Assembly (NCBI GenBank): GCA_964631265.1
Contig: CAZVWW010000010.1
Coordinates: 1-37,107, forward strand
Source: CAZVWW01 sp964631265
GTDB taxonomy: Bacteria > Thermotogota > Thermotogae > MWEM01
Length of the DNA stretch: 37,107 nt
Reading direction: 5' to 3'
The position numbers and the translations under genes were made by a program. Numbering within the stretch: position 1 is the first letter of the stretch; every line of letters begins with the position of its first letter. Of the stretch, positions 15,870-24,073 are shown in pieces. The notes under the pieces are model-generated. The model did not search any database, had not been told where the DNA came from, and saw only the letters and a program-made list of their open reading frames with translations.

Positions 15870-16952
15870 CTATAAGTTTTTCTCTTTAAAAGAACTCCAG
15901 AGAATCATCCCGATCATGGCTGAATTGGTTAACATTGAACTGCCCCCATAGGTGAAAAACGGCAGCGGTAATCCGGTAACGGGAATCAGTCCTGCCACCA
16001 TCGCCGTGTTCACACTGAACTGAAAAAAGAATACTGACAAAACCCCTAAAACAATCCAACGCTTGATCCCGTTCCTCAGGTAGATCAGTCTGAGCATTGT
16101 GATAAACAGTAACAGCCACAATCCCAAAAACAGACTCATCCCCATAAATCCCCATTCTTCACCGTATACCGCCAGGATAAAATCAGTGTGATCTGCCGGG
16201 ATGTACCCGTAAAGGTTACCGAGTCCCCTCTGATAACCCTTACCCTCCAGTCCTCCGGAGGCAACCATCGTAATGGACTGTTTGGTCTGATAATAGGTCG
16301 CCGGATTAGATTCGGGGTTGAGAAAAGAAGTTATCCTCTCTCTCTGATACGGTTGAAGGATAAAAAAGAATCCGACCAGGGCCACTATCACAACAACCGT
16401 CATGAGTTCAATGATCCTGATAACCCGTTTTTCACTCATCAGAAAATAAATAAAGAACATAAACATAAAGACCATCGCCGTTCCGAGATCGGGCTCAAGC
16501 ATTATCAAAGCCGATACCGTTGATGAAATGAAGAAAACAGTGATATTCGCAATCTTGTAGTTCTTCATCAACGCGTATAGTGACGAAAAGACCAGAACGA
16601 TTATTGGCTTTGAAAGCTCAGAAGGCTGGATCCCGCCAACCGGTGTCGAGAACCATCGCGTTGATCCCCCCCAGTTTTCGCCGAAAAAGAGGACAAGAAT
16701 CAATAGTGCGTACACCGTCACCAGTCCGGGTATCACGAAGCTTCCATGATGGATCTGACGCATTATCCTGATGGTCAGAAAACTCATGATCACGCCCATG
16801 AATATCCAAATAAGCTGCGTATCGGGTAGACTCGTATATCTTGAATAGATCACCGCACTCGAAAGGTTGAAGTACCCGATTGTGAGCAGAGACAGGTATA
16901 CAATGACAATGATGATACTGTCGAATGATAATCTTTCTCTCTCATTTTTCAA
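15870..16952 (-). CDS. rodA: Peptidoglycan glycosyltransferase RodA (SEDS family)
   Basis: SEDS membrane enzyme polymerising lipid II for cell-wall elongation. The 360-aa protein has about ten membrane helices and the family signatures STRWF, GIQPSELSK, EPDLGTAMV (catalytic Asp region), PADHTDFI and GLPLPFFTYGGSS. RodA is preferred over FtsW because the N terminus is short and no division genes are nearby; this is not certain. The start is TTG 16952 with GGGAGA about eight bases upstream. It begins only 20 bases after the T-tract of the rplQ terminator. Confidence 0.9.
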   Translation of the reverse strand: MKNERERLSFDSIIIVIVYLSLLTIGYFNLSSAVIYSRYTSLPDTQLIWIFMGVIMSFLTIRIMRQIHHGSFVIPGLVTVYALLILVLFFGENWGGSTRWFSTPVGGIQPSELSKPIIVLVFSSLYALMKNYKIANITVFFISSTVSALIMLEPDLGTAMVFMFMFFIYFLMSEKRVIRIIELMTVVVIVALVGFFFILQPYQRERITSFLNPESNPATYYQTKQSITMVASGGLEGKGYQRGLGNLYGYIPADHTDFILAVYGEEWGFMGMSLFLGLWLLLFITMLRLIYLRNGIKRWIVLGVLSVFFFQFSVNTAMVAGLIPVTGLPLPFFTYGGSSMLTNSAMIGMILWSSFKEKNL

Positions 16953-16972
16953 AAAATGACTCTCCCACTACC

Positions 16973-16996
16973 AAAAAAGGCGGTCTGAAGACCGCC
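16973..16996 (-). terminator. Rho-independent terminator after rplQ
   Basis: On the minus strand GGCGGTC, loop TTCA, GACCGCC is followed by TTTTTT (16973-16978). The stem is seven perfect GC-rich pairs. It ends the S10-spc-alpha block. Because rodA starts 20 bases later, expression of the following ten genes needs read-through or an overlapping promoter. Confidence 0.92.
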
Positions 16997-17036
16997 ATCA
17001 AGAATGATATCCCTATTATTGTTCAAATAGCTGCAA

Positions 17037-17393
17037 TTATTCGTCGATTAATTGCAACAACGCTATCTCGCTTGCGTCGCCTCTTCTCTTCCCCATCTTG
17101 AGGATTCTGGTGTACCCGCCCGGGCGGCTCTGATACTTTTTTGAAATCTCATCAACAACTTTGTTGGTCAGGCGTCTGTCCCCGAGATATGAATTCACAT
17201 AGCGTCTGGCAGTGACACTGCCTTTTTTCCCTTTTGTTATCGCCTTTTCAACGAAGGGTTTAACTGCTTTGGCTTTGGGAAGCGTCGTCAGTATACTACC
17301 ATGCTCAAAGACTTCCCTCATCAAGTTTCTGATTAACGCTTTTCTATGATTACTCGGGCGTGATAGTTTTTTAATGGTCTTTCTATGCCTCAT
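17037..17393 (-). CDS. rplQ: 50S ribosomal protein L17
   Basis: Large-subunit protein near the exit tunnel. The 118-aa sequence begins MRHRKTIKKLSRPSNHRKAL and contains ILTTLPKAKAVKPFVEK and PGGYTRILK, normal for bacterial L17. AAGGAGG precedes the ATG. It is the last gene of the alpha block, 49 bases after rpoA and just before a strong terminator. Confidence 0.97.
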   Translation of the reverse strand: MRHRKTIKKLSRPSNHRKALIRNLMREVFEHGSILTTLPKAKAVKPFVEKAITKGKKGSVTARRYVNSYLGDRRLTNKVVDEISKKYQSRPGGYTRILKMGKRRGDASEIALLQLIDE

Positions 17394-17442
17394 CGTTATT
17401 TCCTCCTTCTCAATAGCTTATCAATGACGTTATTACGTTACT

Positions 17443-18546
17443 TTATTCTTCAAGGTCAATATCGAATTTTTCTTTCAATTTCTCCTCAACTTCGACCAGT
17501 GATTTCTTACCGAAATTCCGGATCTTCAACAATTCCTGAACAGGTCTTTTCAGTAAGTCGCCGATGGTATTAATCTTATCGCGCTTTAAGCAGTTAAGGG
17601 ACCTGACCGATAATTCGAGGCTTTCAATCGATTTTTCTGCGATGTCCTCTTCTTCCACAGCCTCTTCCGGTTCATCTTTATTCTCTTCAACGGGCTGAGG
17701 TTCAGGTGTTTCCTCCACCTTCTCCTCATCATTCGTCTTTTCCGGCAGAGATTCTTCCGTGGTTGTTTCCTCAACAGGCTGGATGGTTTCCTCTTCTTCC
17801 TTTTTTGTTTCAGGACTCTCAAAAATCATCTCCACTGTCTTCAAGTCCGGCAGGTGCTCCTGGATCTTTGTAAAATGCCCGATCAATATATTTGCAGCTG
17901 CCCTGAGAGATTCTCGCGGCGTGATGTTCTTCTTGGTCCACATCTCAAGGATGAGCTTGTCGTAGTCTGTCTTCTTTCCGACACGTACATCTTCATCCCT
18001 GAAATTAACTCTCATAACGGGACTGAATATACCGTCAATGGGAATCATCTGTATGTCATCACTTTTCTCGAATTCGGCCACCGGAACATAGCCCTTCCCC
18101 ATTTCCGCGTACATGTACATCTCGAGATGAGCCTCGTCGTTCAGAGTGGCAATATGCTGGTCGGGATTGGTCACCACAACACCTGTTGGACACTCGATAT
18201 CGCCAGCTGTAACATCACCGGGCCCATCTTTGTTAATAACCAGTTCAACATCGCTTTCAAGTTTTACTTCTTTCCGTAGCTGTATTTTCTTAATATTCAT
18301 TATGATTTCCAAGATATCTTCTTTAACCCCGTCTATTGTATCGTATTCGTGAAATTTATCGGGTATTTTCACCTTGGTAATTGCCAATGACATTATTGAT
18401 GATAGCAATACTCTTCGTAAAGAATTGCCTATTGTCGTTGAATAACCCTTTTCCAAAGGACCGAGGGTAAATCTGCCGTAATAGAAATCGCCTTCTTCCT
18501 TCTCTTCTTCAACAACCAGCTTTTTAGGCATGACATATTTTATCAT
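17443..18546 (-). CDS. rpoA: RNA polymerase subunit alpha with long acidic linker
   Basis: Alpha assembles RNA polymerase and contacts UP elements and activators. The N-terminal domain (1-242) has GNSLRRVLLSS and VGKKTDYDKL. The C-terminal domain (307-367) has SVRSLNCLKRDKINTIGDLL, with Arg315 at the DNA-contact position of E. coli Arg265, and NFGKKSLVEVEEKL. Between them lies a ~64-residue Glu/Pro/Thr-rich linker (243-306), making the protein 367 aa against the usual 315-335. GGGAGGG precedes the ATG. It lies between rpsD and rplQ as in other bacteria. Confidence 0.97.
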   Translation of the reverse strand: MIKYVMPKKLVVEEEKEEGDFYYGRFTLGPLEKGYSTTIGNSLRRVLLSSIMSLAITKVKIPDKFHEYDTIDGVKEDILEIIMNIKKIQLRKEVKLESDVELVINKDGPGDVTAGDIECPTGVVVTNPDQHIATLNDEAHLEMYMYAEMGKGYVPVAEFEKSDDIQMIPIDGIFSPVMRVNFRDEDVRVGKKTDYDKLILEMWTKKNITPRESLRAAANILIGHFTKIQEHLPDLKTVEMIFESPETKKEEEETIQPVEETTTEESLPEKTNDEEKVEETPEPQPVEENKDEPEEAVEEEDIAEKSIESLELSVRSLNCLKRDKINTIGDLLKRPVQELLKIRNFGKKSLVEVEEKLKEKFDIDLEE

Positions 18547-18577
18547 CGCATTGGATCCCTCCCATTCATTATCAAAG

Positions 18578-18595
18578 AAGGCCTGAAAAGGCCCT
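18578..18595 (-). promoter_or_regulatory. Small hairpin between rpsD and rpoA
   Basis: In the 57-base rpsD-rpoA gap the minus strand reads AGGGCCT, loop TTTC, AGGCCTT, a seven-pair stem with one G-T pair, followed by CTTTGAT. The T-tract is weak. It may be a partial terminator or processing site adjusting rpoA relative to ribosomal proteins. Confidence 0.4.
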
Positions 18596-18603
18596 CTTCA
18601 AGA

Positions 18604-19233
18604 TTACTTCGAGTACAATTCAACAATAGACTGAATATCGGCCGGTAATCCTGCCTCTTCCAACTCAGGATATCTTATAAAGGTAGCCTGATAGGAATCA
18701 AAGTTAACATCAAGCCAGGGAGCCGTTCCTCTGTCCTTTGCTTTATTTATGGCATCAGCCATTATCGAGAGAGATCTGCTTTTCTCGTTAACTCCAATCA
18801 CATCATCGGGTCTTACCCTCATAGAAGGTATGTTCACTTTCCTTCCGTTAAGGGTGAAGTGACCATGTAATACCATCTGTCTTGCCTGATTTCTGTTTGC
18901 TGCAAAACCCATTCTATAGATTGTGTTGTCCAGTCTGGCCTCAACTATCTTCACGAGATTCTCGCCAGTAACACCTTTACCGGTTCTAGCTTCCTCAAAA
19001 TAATTCCTGAACTGTTTTTCCATTACGCCATAAACTCTTTTCATGGACTGTTTCGCCCTCAACTGCATACCGTATTGCGTTAGTTTAATCCTGGCCGTCT
19101 TACCATGCTGTCCCGGAACATAGGGTCTCTTATCAAAAGCACACTTTCCGGAAAAACAGCGATCACCTTTCAGATATAATTTCTTTCCTTCACGCCTGCA
19201 GAGTTTACACTGAGGGCCGCTATATCTTGCCAT
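18604..19233 (-). CDS. rpsD: 30S ribosomal protein S4 (zinc-binding form)
   Basis: Primary 16S rRNA binder that nucleates the 30S body. The 209-aa protein has an N-terminal zinc site Cys9, Cys12, Cys26, Cys31 and the S4 domain with LVKIVEARLDNTIYRMGFA split around RLD. It ends VELYSK. In several bacteria S4 represses the alpha operon; such a site was not identified here. AAGGAGG precedes the ATG. Confidence 0.97.
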   Translation of the reverse strand: MARYSGPQCKLCRREGKKLYLKGDRCFSGKCAFDKRPYVPGQHGKTARIKLTQYGMQLRAKQSMKRVYGVMEKQFRNYFEEARTGKGVTGENLVKIVEARLDNTIYRMGFAANRNQARQMVLHGHFTLNGRKVNIPSMRVRPDDVIGVNEKSRSLSIMADAINKAKDRGTAPWLDVNFDSYQATFIRYPELEEAGLPADIQSIVELYSK

Positions 19234-19252
19234 TCATTTAACCTCCTTCGTT

Positions 19253-19651
19253 TTACATTCCTCTTCTTTTCTTCAAACGGCATCCGTTGTGCGGAATGGC
19301 CGTTGAATCTTGAATATTATTGACTTCGAGACCGGAAGCCTGGAAAGTCCTTATAGCCGCTTCTTTTCCCGGTCCGGGTCCGTTGACTTCTATATCAAGT
19401 CTTTTCATGCCCATCTTGATGATCTCTTTTCCGAGTTTGTCGGCCGCAAGTTGTGCAGCATAGGGTGTGCTCTTCTTAGAGCCCACGTAACCAACTGTTC
19501 CGCCACTTGCCCAGGTTATTGCATTACCGTTCGGATCAGTAACCGTTATGATTGTGTTGTTGTAGGTTGATCTGATCTTCGCAATCCCCTTATCCGAGCT
19601 CAGTTTTCTCTTTCGCTTCTTCTCTCTTCTGTCCTTTTTCTTAATTGCCAT
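19253..19651 (-). CDS. rpsK: 30S ribosomal protein S11
   Basis: Platform protein of the 30S subunit contacting the mRNA exit. The 132-aa product contains GIAKIRSTYNNTIITVTD, GTVGYVGSKKSTPYAAQLAA and ends HNGCRLKKRRGM, all typical. GGAGGG precedes the ATG; 18 bases follow the rpsM stop. Confidence 0.97.
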   Translation of the reverse strand: MAIKKKDRREKKRKRKLSSDKGIAKIRSTYNNTIITVTDPNGNAITWASGGTVGYVGSKKSTPYAAQLAADKLGKEIIKMGMKRLDIEVNGPGPGKEAAIRTFQASGLEVNNIQDSTAIPHNGCRLKKRRGM

Positions 19652-19669
19652 CTTCAGCCCTCCATTCTT

Positions 19670-20035
19670 TTATTTTTTTCTTCCGATTCCAGGCTTAGGA
19701 CCTTTCCTGGTTCTTGCATTTGTCTTTGTCCTCTGTCCTCGAGTAGGAAGGCCAATTCTATGCCTCTTTCCGCGAAAACTACCGATTTCAACGAGTCTCT
19801 TGATATCCTTTTGGACATCCTGCTTGAGTTCACCTTCAATTTTGTAGTTTTCATTAATGAACTGCGCAACTTTCCTGACTTCATCTTCTGTGAGTTCTTT
19901 CACTCGCTTGTCTCTGTCAATCTTTGTATGTTCAAGAATAGCATCCGCCCTTGTGGGACCTATTCCGAATATGTATCTCAACGCAACAAAAACCTTCTTC
20001 TGATTGGGTAATTCCACACCCATTACACGTGCCAT
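19670..20035 (-). CDS. rpsM: 30S ribosomal protein S13
   Basis: Head protein of the 30S subunit contacting the P-site tRNA and L5. The 121-aa sequence begins MARVMGVELPNQKKVFVALR, has YIFGIGPTRADAIL and a basic tail with RHRIGLPTRGQRTKTNARTR. AGGAGG precedes the ATG. It follows rpmJ by 23 bases. Confidence 0.97.
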   Translation of the reverse strand: MARVMGVELPNQKKVFVALRYIFGIGPTRADAILEHTKIDRDKRVKELTEDEVRKVAQFINENYKIEGELKQDVQKDIKRLVEIGSFRGKRHRIGLPTRGQRTKTNARTRKGPKPGIGRKK

Positions 20036-20058
20036 CTATCAAATAACCTCCTTTTCTG

Positions 20059-20175
20059 TCAGCCCTGCTTTTGGTTGTGTTTTGGATTCCTCGAGCAGAT
20101 TACTCTCACGATACCTTTTCTCTTCACGATCTTACAAAACTCACATCTGGGCTTAACAGATGCTTTAACTTTCAT
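20059..20175 (-). CDS. rpmJ: 50S ribosomal protein L36 (zinc-binding form)
   Basis: A 38-aa large-subunit protein. The translation is MKVKASVKPRCEFCKIVKR, then KGIVRVICSRNPKHNQKQG. Cys11, Cys14, Cys27 and His33 form the zinc site of the C+ form. GGAGAG precedes the ATG. It lies between infA and rpsM, the standard order. Confidence 0.96.
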   Translation of the reverse strand: MKVKASVKPRCEFCKIVKRKGIVRVICSRNPKHNQKQG

Positions 20176-20203
20176 GGTATACACTCTCCTTCCAGCTTAT
20201 AAC

Positions 20204-20431
20204 TCAAGCCTTTTTCCTATAAACTATCCTTCCCTTCGTTAAATCATAGATTGAAAGCTCAACTATAACAGAGTCGCCTGGGACCAATCTGATGAAGTTC
20301 TTTCTCATCTTCCCTGATATATGGGCAATAACAGAATGCCCGTTCTCAAGTTCTACCCTAAACATAGCATTAGGAAGGGCTTCCGTCACTTTTCCCTCTA
20401 CCTTTATAACATCACTACTCTTCTTTGGCAT
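20204..20431 (-). CDS. infA: Translation initiation factor IF-1
   Basis: Occupies the 30S A site during initiation. The 75-aa OB-fold protein contains VIKVEGKVTEALPNAMFRV, GHSVIAHISGKMRKN, LVPGDSVIVELS and RIVYR. The ATG at 20431 has GGGGGGAG just upstream; an ATG seven codons earlier (20452) is not supported by a ribosome site. In many operons map precedes infA; here it does not. Confidence 0.96.
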   Translation of the reverse strand: MPKKSSDVIKVEGKVTEALPNAMFRVELENGHSVIAHISGKMRKNFIRLVPGDSVIVELSIYDLTKGRIVYRKKA

Positions 20432-20531
20432 GTACTCCCCCCTGCCTAACACTTTGAATGTTTATCCCGAGCTGGAAAACATTGTCTGTTCCTGAGGAAC
20501 AAACATATATCGCCTGTGCTTTTGCCATCAT
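20415..20531 (-). other. Possible 38-codon small ORF between adk and infA
   Basis: Two ATG codons in tandem overlap the adk stop as ATGATG, and the frame (starting MMAKAQAIYVCSSG) runs to a TAG 17 bases inside infA. Coupling geometry is good, but no family is recognised, and a hairpin lies within it. It may be chance. Confidence 0.22.
20483..20505 (-). promoter_or_regulatory. Hairpin in the infA leader
   Basis: On the minus strand TGTTTGTTCC, loop TCA, GGAACAGACA forms ten pairs with one G-T. It lies in the ~96-base adk-infA gap, about 50 bases before the infA start. No T-tract follows, so a leader or processing element is likelier than a terminator. Confidence 0.45.
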
Positions 20532-21193
20532 TTCACAATTTCTTCCAGCGTATTAAACACAATCTTTTTAACCTTGTCAATAGTACCTCGGGCATCAATA
20601 GTAACAATCTGGTTACGGTTCCTATAGAATTCGATTAAAGGAGATGTCTTATCCAGGTAGATTCTAAATCTTTCACGAACTGTCTCCTCCTTGTCATCGT
20701 CTCTCTGTATCAATTTTGCTCCGTCATCATCACATACCCCGTCGTTCTTGGGTTTTAAGGAAATAAGATTATAGACCCTGCCGCATTCCGGACATACTCT
20801 CCGGCTGCTTATCCTTCTGACGACTTCCTCTTCCGGTACATCGAGGAATAATACAGAAGTCAGTTGCTTACGCAACGTCTCCAGGATTTCATCAAGGGCC
20901 TTTGCCTGCTCGATGTTCCTTGGATAACCATCGAGTATGAAGCCCCTGGCGCAATCGTCTTTTGACAATCTGTCTTGAACCAGATCAAAGAGGAGATCAT
21001 CTGAGACCAATGCCCCTCTGTCCATAACATCCTTGACTTTCTTCCCGAGTTCAGATCCCGATTTGACCGCATCTCGAAGCATATCTCCGGTCGATATATG
21101 TGGAACGCCAAAGCGTTCCACTACATCTTTCGCAACTGTCCCCTTACCGGCACCGGGAGGACCCATGAATATAAGATTCATCTCTTTATTCAT
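20528..21193 (-). CDS. adk: Adenylate kinase (zinc-lid type)
   Basis: Interconverts ATP + AMP and 2 ADP. The 221-aa protein has the P-loop GPPGAGKGT, the AMP site STGDMLR and LDGYPRN, and a long lid with CPECGRVYN ... VCDDDG, a Cys-Cys-Cys-Asp zinc site. GGGAG lies upstream of the ATG and four bases separate it from the secY stop. secY-adk order is standard in spc operons. Confidence 0.97.
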   Translation of the reverse strand: MNKEMNLIFMGPPGAGKGTVAKDVVERFGVPHISTGDMLRDAVKSGSELGKKVKDVMDRGALVSDDLLFDLVQDRLSKDDCARGFILDGYPRNIEQAKALDEILETLRKQLTSVLFLDVPEEEVVRRISSRRVCPECGRVYNLISLKPKNDGVCDDDGAKLIQRDDDKEETVRERFRIYLDKTSPLIEFYRNRNQIVTIDARGTIDKVKKIVFNTLEEIVK

Positions 21194-21197
21194 TTTA

Positions 21198-22487
21198 TCA
21201 TCTTCTCCCTTTCAGTCTGCCTTTTTTCATAAATCCGTCGTAATTCCTCATGATCATGTGGGCCTCCATCTGCTGCAGTACATCTAACGCAACTCCAACG
21301 GCGATAAGGGCTGATGTGCCGCCTATCCAGATATTGACACCCAATGCGGATGACATGAAGTAAGGTACAACGGCAATGATAACAAGGAATAGCGCACCCA
21401 TAAATGTCATCTTGTTCAGAACCCTTGTTAAGTAATTCTCAGTTGGTGCGCCGGGTCTGATGCCGGGAATAAACCCGCCGTATTTTTTAATATTATCCGA
21501 TACATCGTGCACATCAAATGTGATCATGCTGTAAAAATATGAGAAGAAAAATACGAGTAACGCATAAATCGGCAGATAGAGTATCCCGCCGGTTCCAAAC
21601 CATCTCTGAACAGCCGGGCTGTCTGTCAACGAAGCAATTGCTGCCGGTATAATCATGATAGCCTGTCCAAAGATTATGGGGATAACACCACTCTGGTTAA
21701 CCCTCATGGGGATATAAGTGCTCTGTCCCCCGTATACTTTTCTACCGCTGACTCTCTTGGCATACTGTACTTTTATCCGTCTCTCACCCTGCTGGACATA
21801 AACAATCCCGACAATCATGGCAACCATGACACCGATCATCATGATCCATTCAACGATTCCGAGCTGTCCCACAATAGCCTGTCCGATATAACTTGGAAAT
21901 CTTGATACAATTCCGGCGAAGATGAGGACAGATATTCCGTTTCCGATACCTTTCTCGGTAATCCTCTCACCAAGCCATATTGCAAACATGGTTCCCGCTA
22001 CGATTGTTAATGTGGCAACAAAAACAAAGAAAAATGGTGATATGCCCTCAACGATCAGGGCGGGGTTTCTGGCTATGGAGAAACTGAGAATAAAGCCTTG
22101 CAGGAATGCCAGTCCAACAGTCAGATACCTTGTATATTTTGCAAATTTTTTCTTTCCTTCTTCGCCTTCTCTTGCCAGTTCCTTGAGCTTCGGAACAACG
22201 CTCATCAAGAGCTGCATGATGATCGATGCGTTGATGTAAGGTGTTACACTCATCATCATAATGGAGAACTTCTGAAGAGCCCCGCCTGCGAAGACATCGT
22301 AAAAACTGAACAATCCTCCGGCCGCACCGGACTGAAAACTCTCAAAAACATTGGACCACTCAGTCAGGTTAATACCGGGAATGGGTATATACACTCCCAG
22401 CCTGTAAACAATAAGCATCAACAGAGTGAAGATGATTCTGTCTCTTAACTCCGGGATGCGAAATGCATTCTTAAATGCTGTCCACAC
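21198..22487 (-). CDS. secY: Preprotein translocase channel SecY
   Basis: Central channel of the Sec translocon, inner membrane. The 429-aa protein shows about ten membrane helices, the early segment RLGVYIPIPGIN, the plug-side GGALQKFSIMMMSVTPYINAS region split in two by F, GISVLIFAGI, and VNQSGVIPIIFGQAI. The C terminus has MEAHMIMRNYDGFMKKG. It follows rplO by one base and works with YidC encoded elsewhere in this window. Confidence 0.97.
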   Translation of the reverse strand: MWTAFKNAFRIPELRDRIIFTLLMLIVYRLGVYIPIPGINLTEWSNVFESFQSGAAGGLFSFYDVFAGGALQKFSIMMMSVTPYINASIIMQLLMSVVPKLKELAREGEEGKKKFAKYTRYLTVGLAFLQGFILSFSIARNPALIVEGISPFFFVFVATLTIVAGTMFAIWLGERITEKGIGNGISVLIFAGIVSRFPSYIGQAIVGQLGIVEWIMMIGVMVAMIVGIVYVQQGERRIKVQYAKRVSGRKVYGGQSTYIPMRVNQSGVIPIIFGQAIMIIPAAIASLTDSPAVQRWFGTGGILYLPIYALLVFFFSYFYSMITFDVHDVSDNIKKYGGFIPGIRPGAPTENYLTRVLNKMTFMGALFLVIIAVVPYFMSSALGVNIWIGGTSALIAVGVALDVLQQMEAHMIMRNYDGFMKKGRLKGRR

Positions 22488-22488
22488 T

Positions 22489-22938
22489 TCAAATCACCTC
22501 TACCTGGCCGCCGGCTGCTTCTACTTTCTCCTTTGCGCTGCTACTGCAGGCATGGACTTTAATCTTAAGCTTTTTGTTTAACTTTCCCTCGCCAAGCAGT
22601 TTAACACCATCTTTTTGATTCTTGAGGATTCCTCTTGATTTCAAGACTTCCGGGGTTACCTCATCATCGTTGGAAAATCTCTCGTCAAGCGTCTTTATGT
22701 TGACAACTGAAAAAACTCTTTTGCAATAATTGTTGAACCCCTTTTTTGGAGTTCTCATATACAGCGGTGTCTGACCGCCTTCATACCCCGGTCTTAACGA
22801 AGAGCCGGATCTTGCTCTCTGGCCTTTATGACCTTTTCCGGATGTCTTTCCCCTTGTTGATCCCGGACCTCTTCCAACTCGTCTTGTTTTCTTTCTTGAT
22901 CCTTCTGTCGGTCTTAATTCGCTTAATTTCAGGGGCAT
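22489..22938 (-). CDS. rplO: 50S ribosomal protein L15
   Basis: Late-assembling large-subunit protein. The 149-aa sequence starts MPLKLSELRPTEGSRKKTRR and has the glycine-rich GRGPGSTRGKTSGKGHKGQR stretch and RPGYEGGQTPLYMR. It ends with EKVEAAGGQVEVI. AGGAGG precedes the ATG. It lies between rpmD and secY. Confidence 0.97.
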   Translation of the reverse strand: MPLKLSELRPTEGSRKKTRRVGRGPGSTRGKTSGKGHKGQRARSGSSLRPGYEGGQTPLYMRTPKKGFNNYCKRVFSVVNIKTLDERFSNDDEVTPEVLKSRGILKNQKDGVKLLGEGKLNKKLKIKVHACSSSAKEKVEAAGGQVEVI

Positions 22939-22966
22939 CTAAAAACCTCCTCTCATTTTGCCTAAA

Positions 22967-23146
22967 CTACACTTCTTCTACTTTTAACAAATGGCTTATC
23001 TTCCTTATCATTCCTCTTATCTGGGGAATGTCTTCTTTTTCAACAGTTGAATTCATCTTTCTCAAACCCAGTGCCTTAACCGTTTCTTTCTGATCCCTGG
23101 CATAGCCTATGGGACTCTTATTAAGCGTTATCCTAAGTTTACCCAT
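22967..23146 (-). CDS. rpmD: 50S ribosomal protein L30
   Basis: Small (59 aa) large-subunit protein. It reads MGKLRITLNKSPIGYARDQK, then LGLRKMNSTV and PQIRGMIRKISHLL, normal L30. The ATG at 23146 is one base after the rpsE stop, with AGAGGTGA upstream; longer in-frame starts lie inside rpsE and are not needed. Confidence 0.95.
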   Translation of the reverse strand: MGKLRITLNKSPIGYARDQKETVKALGLRKMNSTVEKEDIPQIRGMIRKISHLLKVEEV

Positions 23147-23147
23147 C

Positions 23148-23675
23148 CTATTCACCTCTGTCTGTACCATTGAATACATCCTGGACTTTGACATTTCTCT
23201 TCTCTGCAATCTTGGCCGGTGATTCAAGGTCTTTTAACCCCTGGAATGTGGCTTTGACAATATTGATTGCAGTCAGTGACCCGAGATTCTTTGTCAGAAT
23301 ATTATGGACGCCTGCCAGTTCCACTACGGCTCTTACCGAGTCGGAAGCAACAACTCCCGTTCCCGGTGCCGCCGGTTTCATGAGAACCTTTGCCGATGTC
23401 CATTTGGCAGTAATCTCATGGGGAATTGTCCCTTTGGAAACAGGAACTTCAATGACATTCTTCTTTGCCGCAAAGATTGCTTTTCTGATTGAATCAGGCA
23501 CTTCCTGGGCACTTCCAACACCAATACCGACTTTTCCGTTTCTATCTCCTACAACTGCTACACACCTGAAGTGCAGGTTCTTTCCTCCACCAACAACCTT
23601 TGTCGTCCTTGTTATATCGACAACTCTTTCTTCCATTTCATACTTATCGTTATTACGACTGTCATTACGAGGCAA
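23148..23675 (-). CDS. rpsE: 30S ribosomal protein S5
   Basis: 30S protein near the mRNA entrance, involved in decoding accuracy. The protein (about 175 aa) has VVDITRTTKVVGGGKNLHF, VVGDRNGKVGIGVGSAQEV and LGSLTAINIVKATFQGL. Start choice: AGGAGGG directly abuts an ATG at 23681 with no spacing, whereas TTG 23675, two codons later, sits six bases after it, so the TTG is preferred. It lies between rplR and rpmD. Confidence 0.95.
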   Translation of the reverse strand: MPRNDSRNNDKYEMEERVVDITRTTKVVGGGKNLHFRCVAVVGDRNGKVGIGVGSAQEVPDSIRKAIFAAKKNVIEVPVSKGTIPHEITAKWTSAKVLMKPAAPGTGVVASDSVRAVVELAGVHNILTKNLGSLTAINIVKATFQGLKDLESPAKIAEKRNVKVQDVFNGTDRGE

Positions 23676-23687
23676 ATTCATCCCTCC

Positions 23688-24056
23688 TTAAAACTTCAGG
23701 CCGGCTTCTCTTGCACCGTCGGCCAAAGCTTTTATTCTTCCGTGATATTTGAAACCGCCTCTGTCAAAAACAACTCTTTCAATGCCTGCTTCTTTTGCTT
23801 TCTTTGCGATATCTTCTCCGATTTTCTTTGCCGCATCTTTATTCCAAGTCTTTTCAAGGGAATCCTTCAAATCTGAGGAAATCGTGGAAGACGCACACAA
23901 TGTGTTGCCCCTGGTATCATCGATTAACTGAACGTAAATGTGTTTTTCACTTCTAAATACCGCAAGTCTCGGTCTTTCAGGGGTTCCAGATATCTTTTTT
24001 CTTAATCGAAAATGTCTTCTTATTCGGTTTGCCTTTTTTTTGTTTTTTATTCTCAC
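23688..24056 (-). CDS. rplR: 50S ribosomal protein L18
   Basis: 5S rRNA-binding protein of the central protuberance. The 122-aa product has RPRLAVFRSEKHIYVQLIDD, KKIGEDIAKKAKEAGIERV and FDRGGFKYHGRIKALADGAR. It starts with GTG behind GAGGGGTGA. It acts with L5 from the same operon. Confidence 0.96.
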   Translation of the reverse strand: MRIKNKKKANRIRRHFRLRKKISGTPERPRLAVFRSEKHIYVQLIDDTRGNTLCASSTISSDLKDSLEKTWNKDAAKKIGEDIAKKAKEAGIERVVFDRGGFKYHGRIKALADGAREAGLKF

Positions 24057-24073
24057 GTTAAATCACCCCTCTT

